This document shows positions 6,849-14,115 of a DNA stretch of 15,912 nt, piece by piece. The translations under genes and the position numbers were made by a program. Below the pieces are notes generated by a model that ran no database searches, was not told where the DNA came from, and was given only the letters and a program-made list of their open reading frames with translations. The stretch's first letter is position 1. Each line of letters starts with the position of its first letter. Location of the stretch: positions 1 to 15,912 of the forward strand of contig JAQVOQ010000016.1 of assembly GCA_028702545.1 (NCBI GenBank), written 5' to 3'. This DNA is from Clostridia bacterium (lineage in GTDB: Bacteria; Bacillota; Clostridia; Christensenellales; UBA1242).

Positions 6849-7250
6849 ATGCCAAAATTTTTAAAATTATTTTTTGTTTCGTTATTAATATTTGTAGCAA
6901 TTGATTTAACTTGGATGCTACTTATAGCAAGAACTTTATATGAGGCACAAATTGCAGATATTCTTACCGCTCAACCAAACTTAATTATTGCAGGCATATT
7001 TTATCTTATTTTTACGCTAGGTTTAACTTATTTTGTTATTGTGCCAGCTTTAGAAAAAAAGAGCATAAATTTAGCAGTGCTAACAGGCGCATTCTTTGGA
7101 CTCGTTTGTTATGCAACTTATTCACTTGCAAATTTGTCATATATAACTAATTGGTCTTATTTAGTTGCTTTTGTTGATATCGCTTGGGGCGCATTTGTTT
7201 GTTCAATTACGGCGTCAATAAGTTATCTTATTTTCCAAAATAGAGTTTAA
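6849..7250 (+). CDS. DUF2177-type four-helix membrane protein
   Basis: An integral membrane protein of 133 residues with four hydrophobic helices (about 4-28, 45-68, 74-97 and 105-128). It resembles the DUF2177 family: an acidic residue within the first helix (FVAIDLTWM), a Tyr/Ser/Asn segment in the third (YATYSLANLSYI), and a conserved Asp plus AWG in the fourth (VDIAWGAFVCS). The family's function is unknown. The start is set by a strong AAAAGGGGG ribosome binding site 8 nt upstream and by a promoter just before it. It is transcribed alone and converges on the catalase gene, with a shared terminator between them. Confidence 0.85.
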   Translation: MPKFLKLFFVSLLIFVAIDLTWMLLIARTLYEAQIADILTAQPNLIIAGIFYLIFTLGLTYFVIVPALEKKSINLAVLTGAFFGLVCYATYSLANLSYITNWSYLVAFVDIAWGAFVCSITASISYLIFQNRV

Positions 7251-7266
7251 ATCTTAAAAATTTATT

Positions 7267-7296
7267 AAAAAAGCAGTAACATAATACTGCTTTTTT
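7267..7296. terminator. bidirectional terminator between the DUF2177 gene and katA
   Basis: GCAGTA (7273-7278) pairs with TACTGC (7285-7290) around a 6-nt loop. The A6 (7267-7272) and T6 (7291-7296) flanks extend the stem and give U-tracts in both directions. Confidence 0.88.
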
Positions 7297-7327
7297 AATG
7301 TATTAAATATAATAGCTTGCTATTTAT

Positions 7328-8824
7328 TTAAGATGTTAACTTAGCTCTTTCTTCATCAGAAACTTCAGCTAAATATCTTATTTTTTCAATATCTAAACCG
7401 AGTGCATTTGCTACACTTGAGCCGTATTCAGAATGTACTTTATAGAAAACAGCCGTTTGTCTATATTGAATTCTTTTTAGTGCATTGCCTAAATGGCCTT
7501 TAATATTATTAATAAGTGCTTGCTTTTCTTCAGCAGTTAATTCTTCGTAAAAACGGCGAGGTTGTTCATAATCAATTGCAATGACTGCTTCGTCATATTG
7601 TGCTAGGTCGCCTTCTTCAATTTTTAAAGTGGGTTTTATAGCACTAGCATCTGGCGTTGGGCCACCAAAAGAGTTAGGAAAGTAATTAGGCGCAGAAAGA
7701 GTACTCGTATTCATAGCACCATCACGCTGATAGTTATTTATGTCAAATACTGGACTATTAACTGGCAGTTGAGCAAAATTAGGCCCTATTCGTTTTTGTT
7801 GAGCATCGGAATATAAAACAGCGCGCGCGTTTAACATTTTATCGGGTGATAGGGCTACGCCTTTAACTATGCTACCAGGGCAAAATGCCGCTTGTTCAAT
7901 ATCGTTAAAAAAGTTATTAGGAAGTTCGTTTAAAATCATAGTGCCAACGGGTATTAAAGGATAATCTTCTTCGTAAATTATTTTTGTAACGTCAAAAATA
8001 TTATATTTATAATCTCGCGCTTCTTTTGGAGTTAAAATTTGAACATATAAATCCCACTGCGGAAAATTGCCCGTAGCTATATTCTTATATAAATCTTCAA
8101 CGGAATAATTGGGATTTTTTCCACCTACTTCCATAGCCGCATCATTGCTAAAATTTTTAACGCCCTGTTTTGTTTTCCAGTGATATTTTACATAATAATA
8201 ATTATCTAAATTAGGGTACCAAATAAATGTGTTAGTACCAAAGCCGTCCATATGCCTAAATCCGTCAGGTGTGCCGAGGTCCGTAAACAATCTTGTAACT
8301 TGAAAAACTGATTCTGGAGTAAGGGACAAAAAGTCCCAATATGCATCATAATCAGGTAAATTTGTTTTAGGGTTTCGCTTTTGTGTGTGAATAAAATCAG
8401 GAAATTTTATTGCGTCTCTAATAAAAAATATTGGGGTATTATTTCCTGCAATATCATAATTGCCATCAGCAGTATAAAATTTTACTGCAAATCCGCGAGG
8501 GTCTCTTTTAGTGTCCGATGAGCCCTTTTCTCCACCAACCGTTGAAAAACGAGCTAAAACTTTTGTTTTTTTATTTGGCATATTCAAAAAGTTTGCGCAA
8601 GTGTATTTTGTTAAGTCATTTGTTACAATAAAAAACCCAAAAGCACCAGCGCCTTTAGCATGCACTACTCGCTCAGGTATTCGCTCCGCATTAAAATGTG
8701 TGAGTTTTTCAAGCAAATGAACATCGTTTAATGTTGTAACCGCTGGATTTTTGGTTGTAATAGAATTATTATCATCCCCAACAGTCGCTCCCATATTGGT
8801 TGTTAAATTTTTTTTGTTATACAT
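7328..8824 (-). CDS. katA: monofunctional heme catalase
   Basis: Catalase breaks hydrogen peroxide down to water and oxygen in the cytosol using heme b. The 498-residue protein falls in the short-subunit clade, without the flavodoxin-like tail of large catalases. Catalytic His55 lies in RVVHAKGAGAFG, the distal Asn (about 128) in GNNTPIFFIRD, and the proximal heme ligand Tyr338 in AVLYSDAQQKRIGPN. The RFSTVGGEKGSSDTKRDPRG block is intact. The start is supported by GAGGAG about 10 nt upstream. The gene lies downstream of the permease on the same strand, but a terminator and a separate promoter make it its own unit. In a presumed anaerobe it would protect against oxygen exposure. PerR control is plausible, but only a weak operator-like sequence is seen. 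Confidence 0.97.
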   Translation of the reverse strand: MYNKKNLTTNMGATVGDDNNSITTKNPAVTTLNDVHLLEKLTHFNAERIPERVVHAKGAGAFGFFIVTNDLTKYTCANFLNMPNKKTKVLARFSTVGGEKGSSDTKRDPRGFAVKFYTADGNYDIAGNNTPIFFIRDAIKFPDFIHTQKRNPKTNLPDYDAYWDFLSLTPESVFQVTRLFTDLGTPDGFRHMDGFGTNTFIWYPNLDNYYYVKYHWKTKQGVKNFSNDAAMEVGGKNPNYSVEDLYKNIATGNFPQWDLYVQILTPKEARDYKYNIFDVTKIIYEEDYPLIPVGTMILNELPNNFFNDIEQAAFCPGSIVKGVALSPDKMLNARAVLYSDAQQKRIGPNFAQLPVNSPVFDINNYQRDGAMNTSTLSAPNYFPNSFGGPTPDASAIKPTLKIEEGDLAQYDEAVIAIDYEQPRRFYEELTAEEKQALINNIKGHLGNALKRIQYRQTAVFYKVHSEYGSSVANALGLDIEKIRYLAEVSDEERAKLTS

Positions 8825-8853
8825 ATATATTTTCTCCTCTTATAGCCTTAATA

Positions 8854-8893
8854 TATATATGCTTTTAAAACATTTTATTTACAATTATTTAGT
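8854..8893 (-). promoter_or_regulatory. putative katA promoter with weak PerR-box-like sequence
   Basis: On the minus strand, TTGTAA (8884-8879) is followed after 17-19 bp by an alternating CATATATA -10 region (8861-8854). This places the transcript start about 25 nt before ATG. On the plus strand, TTACAATTATTTAGT (8879-8893) overlaps the -35 box. Its left half matches the PerR consensus TTATAAT at six of seven positions, but the right half matches poorly. Promoter plausible; operator weak. Confidence 0.35.
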
Positions 8894-8900
8894 TAACGCA

Positions 8901-8930
8901 AAAAAAAGTAGCATTTAATCTGCTACTTTT
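8901..8930 (-). terminator. rho-independent terminator of the permease gene
   Basis: On the minus strand, AAAAGTAGCA and TGCTACTTTT (plus coordinates 8921-8930 and 8904-8913) form a perfect 10-bp stem with a 7-nt loop. The T-tract runs to 8901. It lies about 10 bp after the uraA stop codon and separates it from katA. Confidence 0.85.
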
Positions 8931-8941
8931 AATAATTTTAA

Positions 8942-10285
8942 TTACATAGGAAATACGATATCATCTTTTTCTTCAGGCAAAATTGCATTTAGAACAATGC
9001 CTAAAATTGTTGCAATAGCAAGGGGTGAAATCTCTACGCCTGCAATCATTATCTTATATAACGAGTTACCCGTCACATCACCAATTAAACTCATAACACC
9101 AAGCCCTAAGCCTACTGATAAAATTAGTGTTACAATCATTAAGTTTTTTGTATTATTTAAGTTGACTTTTGCATCAATTAAACTGCGAAGTCCAGAAGCT
9201 GAAATCATACCGAATAATATAAGCGCAGCACCTCCAATAACAGCAGGAGGAATGCTGGTTAAAAACTCAGCAAATGGCGTAAATATACCAAATATAACTG
9301 TAAAGCAAGCGGCTAAAAACAAAAGTTTAGGATTATAATTTTTTGTAATCGCAAGTACAGCGGTATTTTCGCCATAAGTCGTGTTTGCTGGTGCGCCAAG
9401 AGCTCCAGCTATCATAGTAGCTACGCCGTCCCCCGTAAGCGTTTTATCAATTCCTGGGTCCACCATAAAATCTTTTCCACAAATAATGGAGTTTGCGGAA
9501 ATATCACCCATATGCTCCGTAATTGAAACGAGTGCAATAGGTAATATAGCAAATATAGTGCCAAGATTAAAATTTAAATTACCATAAAATGAAAAGTTAG
9601 TAGCTAAATCTTGAAATACAACAATTTGCCCCGAAAAAATACCATCTAAACTAACTAGACCAATTATAATTCCGTAAATATATCCAACAGCAAAACCGAT
9701 TATAACAGGCATTACTTTTAACAAGCTTTTTGGTTTAGTAAAACTGCTAACGCCGACAATGGTTAATGCCGTTAGTATGGCACAAGACCATTCTTTCCAA
9801 AGGACAGAACCACCACTAACATAATTTGAGACTATGTTGTTGTAAAGCATTTTAGGTGCAAGTATTAAACCGATTAAAATAATAACAGGACCGATGACAA
9901 TAGCGGGGAATATCTTTTTAATTTTTGCAACACCAACTTTTTTTATGATAAACGCAAACAACAAGTAAAGCATACCAGTTAAAACAAGGGCGATTGAAAG
10001 CCCGCCCATAGCATAATTCCAAGTAGGGCTACCAATAAGCCCAGCAGTTGCCAAAATTGAAATATATGCTGGCAAAAATGCACAACTAGAGCCTAAAAAC
10101 ACGGGCACTTTTTTATTTGTTATAAAATAAAAGGCTATTGTGCCTATGCCGACGGATATTAGCGTTATAGAAACATTCATATTTGATAGTATTGGCACTA
10201 AAATAGTCGCCCCAAGCATTGCAAACATATGTTGAAGGCTCAAAACCACATCTTTTTTAGAATAATCTAATTTTTTAAGTTTCAT
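8942..10285 (-). CDS. uraA: uracil/xanthine permease (NCS2 family)
   Basis: A proton-coupled nucleobase importer of the inner membrane with 447 residues and about 14 membrane segments, the usual NCS2 fold and length. Uracil-permease motifs are present: MFAMLGATILVP near the N-terminus, the EHMGDI block with Glu257, and APANTTYGENTAVLAIT with Glu306. The two Glu correspond in position to the substrate-binding Glu241 and Glu290 of E. coli UraA, which favours uracil over xanthine. A GAGGA site lies about 7 nt before ATG. It has its own strong promoter and terminator. The leader is only about 35 nt, so there is no room for a PyrR attenuator. Together with cdd it points to pyrimidine salvage. Confidence 0.92.
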   Translation of the reverse strand: MKLKKLDYSKKDVVLSLQHMFAMLGATILVPILSNMNVSITLISVGIGTIAFYFITNKKVPVFLGSSCAFLPAYISILATAGLIGSPTWNYAMGGLSIALVLTGMLYLLFAFIIKKVGVAKIKKIFPAIVIGPVIILIGLILAPKMLYNNIVSNYVSGGSVLWKEWSCAILTALTIVGVSSFTKPKSLLKVMPVIIGFAVGYIYGIIIGLVSLDGIFSGQIVVFQDLATNFSFYGNLNFNLGTIFAILPIALVSITEHMGDISANSIICGKDFMVDPGIDKTLTGDGVATMIAGALGAPANTTYGENTAVLAITKNYNPKLLFLAACFTVIFGIFTPFAEFLTSIPPAVIGGAALILFGMISASGLRSLIDAKVNLNNTKNLMIVTLILSVGLGLGVMSLIGDVTGNSLYKIMIAGVEISPLAIATILGIVLNAILPEEKDDIVFPM

Positions 10286-10326
10286 ATATTTTCCTCATCT
10301 TATCTTTTACATTTTGCACTTATAGT

Positions 10327-10354
10327 ATTATAAATAGTTTTTATAATATTTCAA
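10327..10354 (-). promoter_or_regulatory. sigma-A promoter of uraA
   Basis: On the minus strand, TTGAAA (10354-10349) and a perfect TATAAT (10332-10327) are separated by 16 bp, about 42 bp upstream of the start codon. Confidence 0.72.
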
Positions 10355-10397
10355 ATTAAAAAACTAGTTAAAAGTTAGAATAATTATTAAAATAAAT

Positions 10398-10424
10398 AAA
10401 AAAAGAGTTAAATACTCTTTTTTT
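10398..10424. terminator. terminator downstream of dapA
   Basis: AGAGT (10404-10408) pairs with ACTCT (10414-10418) around a 5-nt loop. A7 and T8 flanks extend the stem to about 11 bp and give U-tracts both ways. It is the first good hairpin after the dapA stop at 10516. The stretch between (10425-10515) is AT-rich with nothing else recognisable. Confidence 0.65.
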
Positions 10425-10515
10425 TGCCTTAAAAAATACAAATAATATATTAATTATTTTATGATTTGACCCTAATTAAGTTTTATTTTAACAAAGTATT
10501 TATTAATATATTTTT

Positions 10516-11397
10516 TTAATTTAACATATTTAATGCATGCAATTGCGTTTTTAATTTTTCTTTATTAACTTCTTCCATCTCGGTAAGGGGTAACCTCAAT
10601 GTTCCGGCATTCATATTAAGCATATTCATTGCGGCTTTAACAGGAATTGGATTAGTTTCTGAAAATAGCAACGCAATTAAAGGATTAATTAATAGCTGCA
10701 TTTTTCGCGAGTCTTCTATTTTTCCTTTAAAAAAGTCTTTACACAATGCATTTATTTTGTCTGGAATAATGTTTGAAGCTACGCTTATAATTCCGCTTCC
10801 GCCAATTGCAAGAGTTGGCAAAATTAGTCCATCATCTCCCGAGTAAAGTGTAAAGTTTTTGCATAAACGCATAATCTCCATCATTTGCACTATATTGCCG
10901 CTCGCTTCTTTTATTGCTATAATATTAGGAATTTTAGAAAGCTCATAAACTGTTTCGGGCAAAATATTCACACCCGTTCTTCCTGGAACATTGTATAGAA
11001 TTATTGGCAAGGATGTTTTTTCTGCAATTGCAGTAAAATGTTTTATCAGCCCTTTTTGAGTGCATTTATTATAATAAGGTGTTACATGTAAAAGTGCGTC
11101 CGCGCCGATATCTTCAAACGCCTTACTTTTTTTTATTGCCTGCTCAGTTGAGTTGCTACCTGCTCCTATAATAACTGGTACTCTTTTATTTACATACGAA
11201 ACTGCAAAGTTTGCAACCTCTATGCATTCTTCGCTTGAAAGTGTTGGAGGCTCCCCTGTTGTTCCCAAAAAAAGCAGTGCAGAGGTACCGTTACTTATTT
11301 GAAAATCTATTTGTTTTTTAAAAGCTGTGTAATTTACCGATTTATCATCTAAAGTAAAAGGGGTAACCATAGCCGTACAACTACCTTTAAATATCAT
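10516..11397 (-). CDS. dapA: 4-hydroxy-tetrahydrodipicolinate synthase
   Basis: DapA condenses aspartate semialdehyde with pyruvate to give the precursor of both lysine and dipicolinate. With the start used here it has 293 residues, the normal TIM-barrel length. Schiff-base Lys163 lies in IAIKEASGN and catalytic Tyr135 in LYNVPGRTG. GTTGEPPTLS is the usual phosphate/substrate loop. A longer start at 11409 is possible, but its GGAG codon context is itself the ribosome binding site for the ATG at 11397 (GGAG at 11407-11404, 6-nt spacer). It is the last gene of the dpaA-dpaB-dapA arm, 16 nt after dpaB. No dapB is nearby, so its product here probably feeds dipicolinate synthase during sporulation. 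Confidence 0.96.
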   Translation of the reverse strand: MIFKGSCTAMVTPFTLDDKSVNYTAFKKQIDFQISNGTSALLFLGTTGEPPTLSSEECIEVANFAVSYVNKRVPVIIGAGSNSTEQAIKKSKAFEDIGADALLHVTPYYNKCTQKGLIKHFTAIAEKTSLPIILYNVPGRTGVNILPETVYELSKIPNIIAIKEASGNIVQMMEIMRLCKNFTLYSGDDGLILPTLAIGGSGIISVASNIIPDKINALCKDFFKGKIEDSRKMQLLINPLIALLFSETNPIPVKAAMNMLNMNAGTLRLPLTEMEEVNKEKLKTQLHALNMLN

Positions 11398-11413
11398 AAT
11401 TTTCTCCATTTTT

Positions 11414-11989
11414 TTAATTTTTTAATAATATAGGTTGAATTTGTTTTTCTGCTATCGCTTCTAGCATTGTTTTTTCTATTTGATTATAATCCGCAATTAA
11501 TGATTTTGGTTTTTTTTCGGGATTGTCTTGACCAAAAGGCACAAAATAAACATTTTTTGTAACGATTAGCGTTGCGATATTTTTTAAATTTAAGCCAAGG
11601 GCATCATTTGAAGACAGTCCAATAACAACCGGTTTATTATTTCTAAGGTGCGCTTTTGTTGCCATTGTAACTGCATTGTCTATGATTGCATTAGCTAGTT
11701 TTGCTAAAGTATTTCCCGTACAAGGTGCAACTACTAAAACATCAATCATTCCCTTAGGTCCTAGCGGTTCAGCATCAACAATTGATTCAATCGGGTGCCT
11801 GTTAGTTAAATTTATTATTTTATCCTTAAAATCTTTTGCCGTACCAAACCGAGTATCAGTAGTTGATACTTTTTCTGAGAATATAGGAATAATATTATAG
11901 CCTTTATCAACCAAATCTTTAATTATTTCTAAAATTTTTTGATGGGTGCAAAAAGAGCCAGTGATTGCAAACCCAATATTTTTAATCAT
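11414..11989 (-). CDS. dpaB: dipicolinate synthase subunit B (SpoVFB)
   Basis: This is the flavoprotein-type subunit of dipicolinate synthase, which oxidises dihydrodipicolinate to dipicolinic acid in the mother cell for loading into the spore core. At 191 residues it is close to the roughly 200 of B. subtilis SpoVFB. Family hallmarks are the N-terminal GFAITGSFCTHQKILE, the STTDTRFGTAKDF segment, and the flavoprotein-like VVAPCTGNTLAKLANAI with a later VVIGLSSNDALGLN. The start codon lies inside the dpaA end: the genes overlap by 8 nt, with an AGGAG site within dpaA, so they are translationally coupled. dapA follows after 16 nt. Confidence 0.95.
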   Translation of the reverse strand: MIKNIGFAITGSFCTHQKILEIIKDLVDKGYNIIPIFSEKVSTTDTRFGTAKDFKDKIINLTNRHPIESIVDAEPLGPKGMIDVLVVAPCTGNTLAKLANAIIDNAVTMATKAHLRNNKPVVIGLSSNDALGLNLKNIATLIVTKNVYFVPFGQDNPEKKPKSLIADYNQIEKTMLEAIAEKQIQPILLKN

Positions 11990-12737
11990 ATATATTTTCT
12001 CCTAAAATATTTTCAAACATTAATTTGCCCGCAGTTTTTGCACTGTATTTTTGTGGCAATCCCGGGGCTTCAATATAGTTAAAATTAGTTACTTTTTCTT
12101 TGTTTAAACAATTAACAGAAGCCGTTTCAATAAATATTGTATTTGGTGCAATTTTAGCCAGTACTTCTTTGTTTATAATATTAGCGGGTATTGTGTTTAC
12201 AATAATGTCAAAGTTATTTAAGTCCTCAACAAACAAGTAGCCAAAATAACACTTGGGAGAGTATAAATAATACTCAGGAAACTTAAGCTTATTAAAAGAA
12301 ACAATAGCAAACTTAACGCCAAGGCGATTAAGGAGCACGGCCATAGCTTTTGTAATTCTACCGCCGCCAAGAATAAGTATATTGTTTTCATAAATTGACT
12401 TGTCGCTATGTTCTAATATCAATGCAAGCACGCCCTCGCAGGTTAAATTAGCATTTTTTATTGTAAACACTTCATCTAACATTAAGTTGTGATAAATAAT
12501 GTTTTTGTTATTTAGAATACTAACCACTTCACTAGATAATGCTCCAGCATATAAAACTATATCGTTAGGCAAATTCTCAGCCATTTCTGTTGAGAATTTT
12601 TTTGACGGCGAAAAAATACAAGTGCTATTTTTTTCTATTTGCTTATCCCAAGAAAACTCTTCAACTTGTTTTCCATGTTCTTTAAGTAATGCTGCTAGAG
12701 CTATATTTCTTTTATCTGTTATATCTATATAATACAT
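11982..12737 (-). CDS. dpaA: dipicolinate synthase subunit A (SpoVFA)
   Basis: This is the NAD(P)-binding subunit of dipicolinate synthase. The nucleotide fold is visible at ILILGGGRITKAMAVLLNRL. The C-terminal part carries strong SpoVFA hallmarks: INTIPANIINKEVL, then APGLPQKYSAKTAGK before the end. Some 46 residues are missing relative to B. subtilis SpoVFA (297 aa), mostly in the N-terminal domain, giving 251 residues. I placed the start at 12737 because AGGAG (12749-12745) sits 7 nt upstream. A longer in-frame start at 12797 has no such site and lies upstream of the likely transcript start. It is the first gene of the dpaA-dpaB-dapA arm. Confidence 0.92.
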   Translation of the reverse strand: MYYIDITDKRNIALAALLKEHGKQVEEFSWDKQIEKNSTCIFSPSKKFSTEMAENLPNDIVLYAGALSSEVVSILNNKNIIYHNLMLDEVFTIKNANLTCEGVLALILEHSDKSIYENNILILGGGRITKAMAVLLNRLGVKFAIVSFNKLKFPEYYLYSPKCYFGYLFVEDLNNFDIIVNTIPANIINKEVLAKIAPNTIFIETASVNCLNKEKVTNFNYIEAPGLPQKYSAKTAGKLMFENILGENIYD

Positions 12738-12760
12738 TTTTTTACTCCTGTAATTCAGTT

Positions 12761-12783
12761 TATGCTCGTAACTTAAAAAATGT
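12761..12783 (-). promoter_or_regulatory. candidate sigma-K-type sporulation promoter for dpaA
   Basis: On the minus strand, AC (12783-12782) is followed after 17 bp by CATA (12764-12761) and then AACTG. This fits the mother-cell sigma-K pattern AC-N16/17-CATAnnnTA except at the last positions. It would start transcription just upstream of the dpaA ribosome binding site. B. subtilis spoVF is known to be sigma-K dependent, which makes the match meaningful, but the motif is short. Confidence 0.4.
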
Positions 12784-12909
12784 AAATGCTCGCACACTAT
12801 TTTTTATATTAACTAATATAGTGAGGTAAGGAAAAAATAAAAAAAATACTATTTTTTAATATAAAAAAAATATAAAATAAAAAGATGTAATTTAAAGGAT
12901 ATAAAATAA

Positions 12910-14103
12910 ATGTTGATAGTTCATAAATATGGTGGTTCTAGTGTGGCAACTATAACTCAAATAATGGCTATCGCACAACATATAAAAACACTAAAAGAAA
13001 AGGGTAGCGATTTAGTGATTGTAGCTAGTGCGATGGGCAAAACAACAAATGAATTAGTTGCTATGGCATATGAAATTTCTACCAATCCTAGTTTAAGAGA
13101 GTTAGATATGCTTTTGGCAACGGGCGAAATTCAAACGGTAACTTTATTATCTATTGCACTAAACAATATAGGAGTAAAAGCAATAGCACTTTCTGGCGCT
13201 CAAGCCGGCATATTGACTACGGAGAATTTTTCTCGCGCCTTTATTAAATCAATAGATAAGAAGCAAATAAAAAAATTAATCAAAGAGGGCTATACGGTTA
13301 TAGTTGCTGGATTTCAAGGTATTACCGAGAGTGGCGATACAACTACTTTAGGTAGAGGTGGTTCGGATACAACGGCCGTGGCACTTGCTTCGGTGCTGAA
13401 ATGCCCTTGCGAAATTTATACCGATGTTGAGGGCGTTTTTACAACTGACCCCAAATTATATAAGAATGCCAAAAAGCTAACAAAAATCAGCTATGATGAA
13501 ATGTTAGAAATGGCAATAAATGGCGCAAAAGTGCTTGAAACTAGAAGCGTTGAACTTGCGAAGATATATCATACAAAAGTATATTTAGCAAAAGCGCTAG
13601 AAAAAGAAAAAAAAGGTACAATTATTACGCCAAGAAAAAGATTTTTTGAAGAGATGAAAATAAGCGGTTTAGCGACAAAAGATAATGTTTGCGTGCTCAC
13701 CTTTCAAACTCCAATTAATTATGAGCATCAAGACGCCCTATTAAATGTTTTATCTGAAAATTGTCAAAATTTTGAGATGTTTAACCTGATTCAAACGCAG
13801 AACAGTAATTTTTTATCACTGAGTTGCCCAGAAATTTTTATGAATGTTGAAAGCGTTATTAAGAGCAACGAATTGTTTTCAAAAGTTAAAGTGACCGCTA
13901 AACGCAACTTAGTTAGAGTAACGCTTGTTGGAACGGGCTTAGCAACTCATAATTTTTTTATTAAAAAAACAAGCGAAATATTAAATAAAAACAAAATAAA
14001 GATCTATCATATATTGCTTTCTGAAACCTTAATAACTTTTACAATAAATTATAATAATAAACAAAAAGCAGTAGAGGTGTTAGTAGCAGAATTTGGTTTA
14101 TAG
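12910..14103 (+). CDS. lysC: aspartate kinase
   Basis: It phosphorylates aspartate, the first step towards lysine, threonine, methionine and dipicolinate. The 397-residue protein has the kinase domain first (HKYGGSSVA at 5-13 and GRGGSDTTAVALA at about 149-161). Two ACT regulatory domains follow (about 265-330 and 335-397), where VTLVGTGLA and ILLSETLITF mark the allosteric fold. It has no fused homoserine dehydrogenase. AAAGGA about 10 nt upstream supports the start. The leader to the divergent dpaA gene is about 170 bp, too short for a lysine riboswitch. It is followed by asd after 12 nt. In B. subtilis the dpa operon carries aspartokinase I (DapG), so this is probably the functional equivalent. 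Confidence 0.95.
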   Translation: MLIVHKYGGSSVATITQIMAIAQHIKTLKEKGSDLVIVASAMGKTTNELVAMAYEISTNPSLRELDMLLATGEIQTVTLLSIALNNIGVKAIALSGAQAGILTTENFSRAFIKSIDKKQIKKLIKEGYTVIVAGFQGITESGDTTTLGRGGSDTTAVALASVLKCPCEIYTDVEGVFTTDPKLYKNAKKLTKISYDEMLEMAINGAKVLETRSVELAKIYHTKVYLAKALEKEKKGTIITPRKRFFEEMKISGLATKDNVCVLTFQTPINYEHQDALLNVLSENCQNFEMFNLIQTQNSNFLSLSCPEIFMNVESVIKSNELFSKVKVTAKRNLVRVTLVGTGLATHNFFIKKTSEILNKNKIKIYHILLSETLITFTINYNNKQKAVEVLVAEFGL

Positions 14104-14115
14104 GAGAGTATAAAA

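Noticed and set aside
8879..8893. A confident PerR operator before katA
   Set aside because: Only the left half-site matches well and the right half is poor, so it is reported only as a weak candidate within the promoter entry.
8511..9587. Open frames on the plus strand inside katA and the permease gene (also 491-808, 903-1109 and 11676-11900)
   Set aside because: They lie opposite or over well-recognised genes or relics, lack ribosome binding sites, and their translations look like shadows of the real reading frames.
12738..12909. Lysine riboswitch (L-box) upstream of lysC
   Set aside because: The whole divergent intergenic region is about 170 bp of mostly A/T, with no conserved G-rich core or multi-helix junction, so a full L-box cannot fit.
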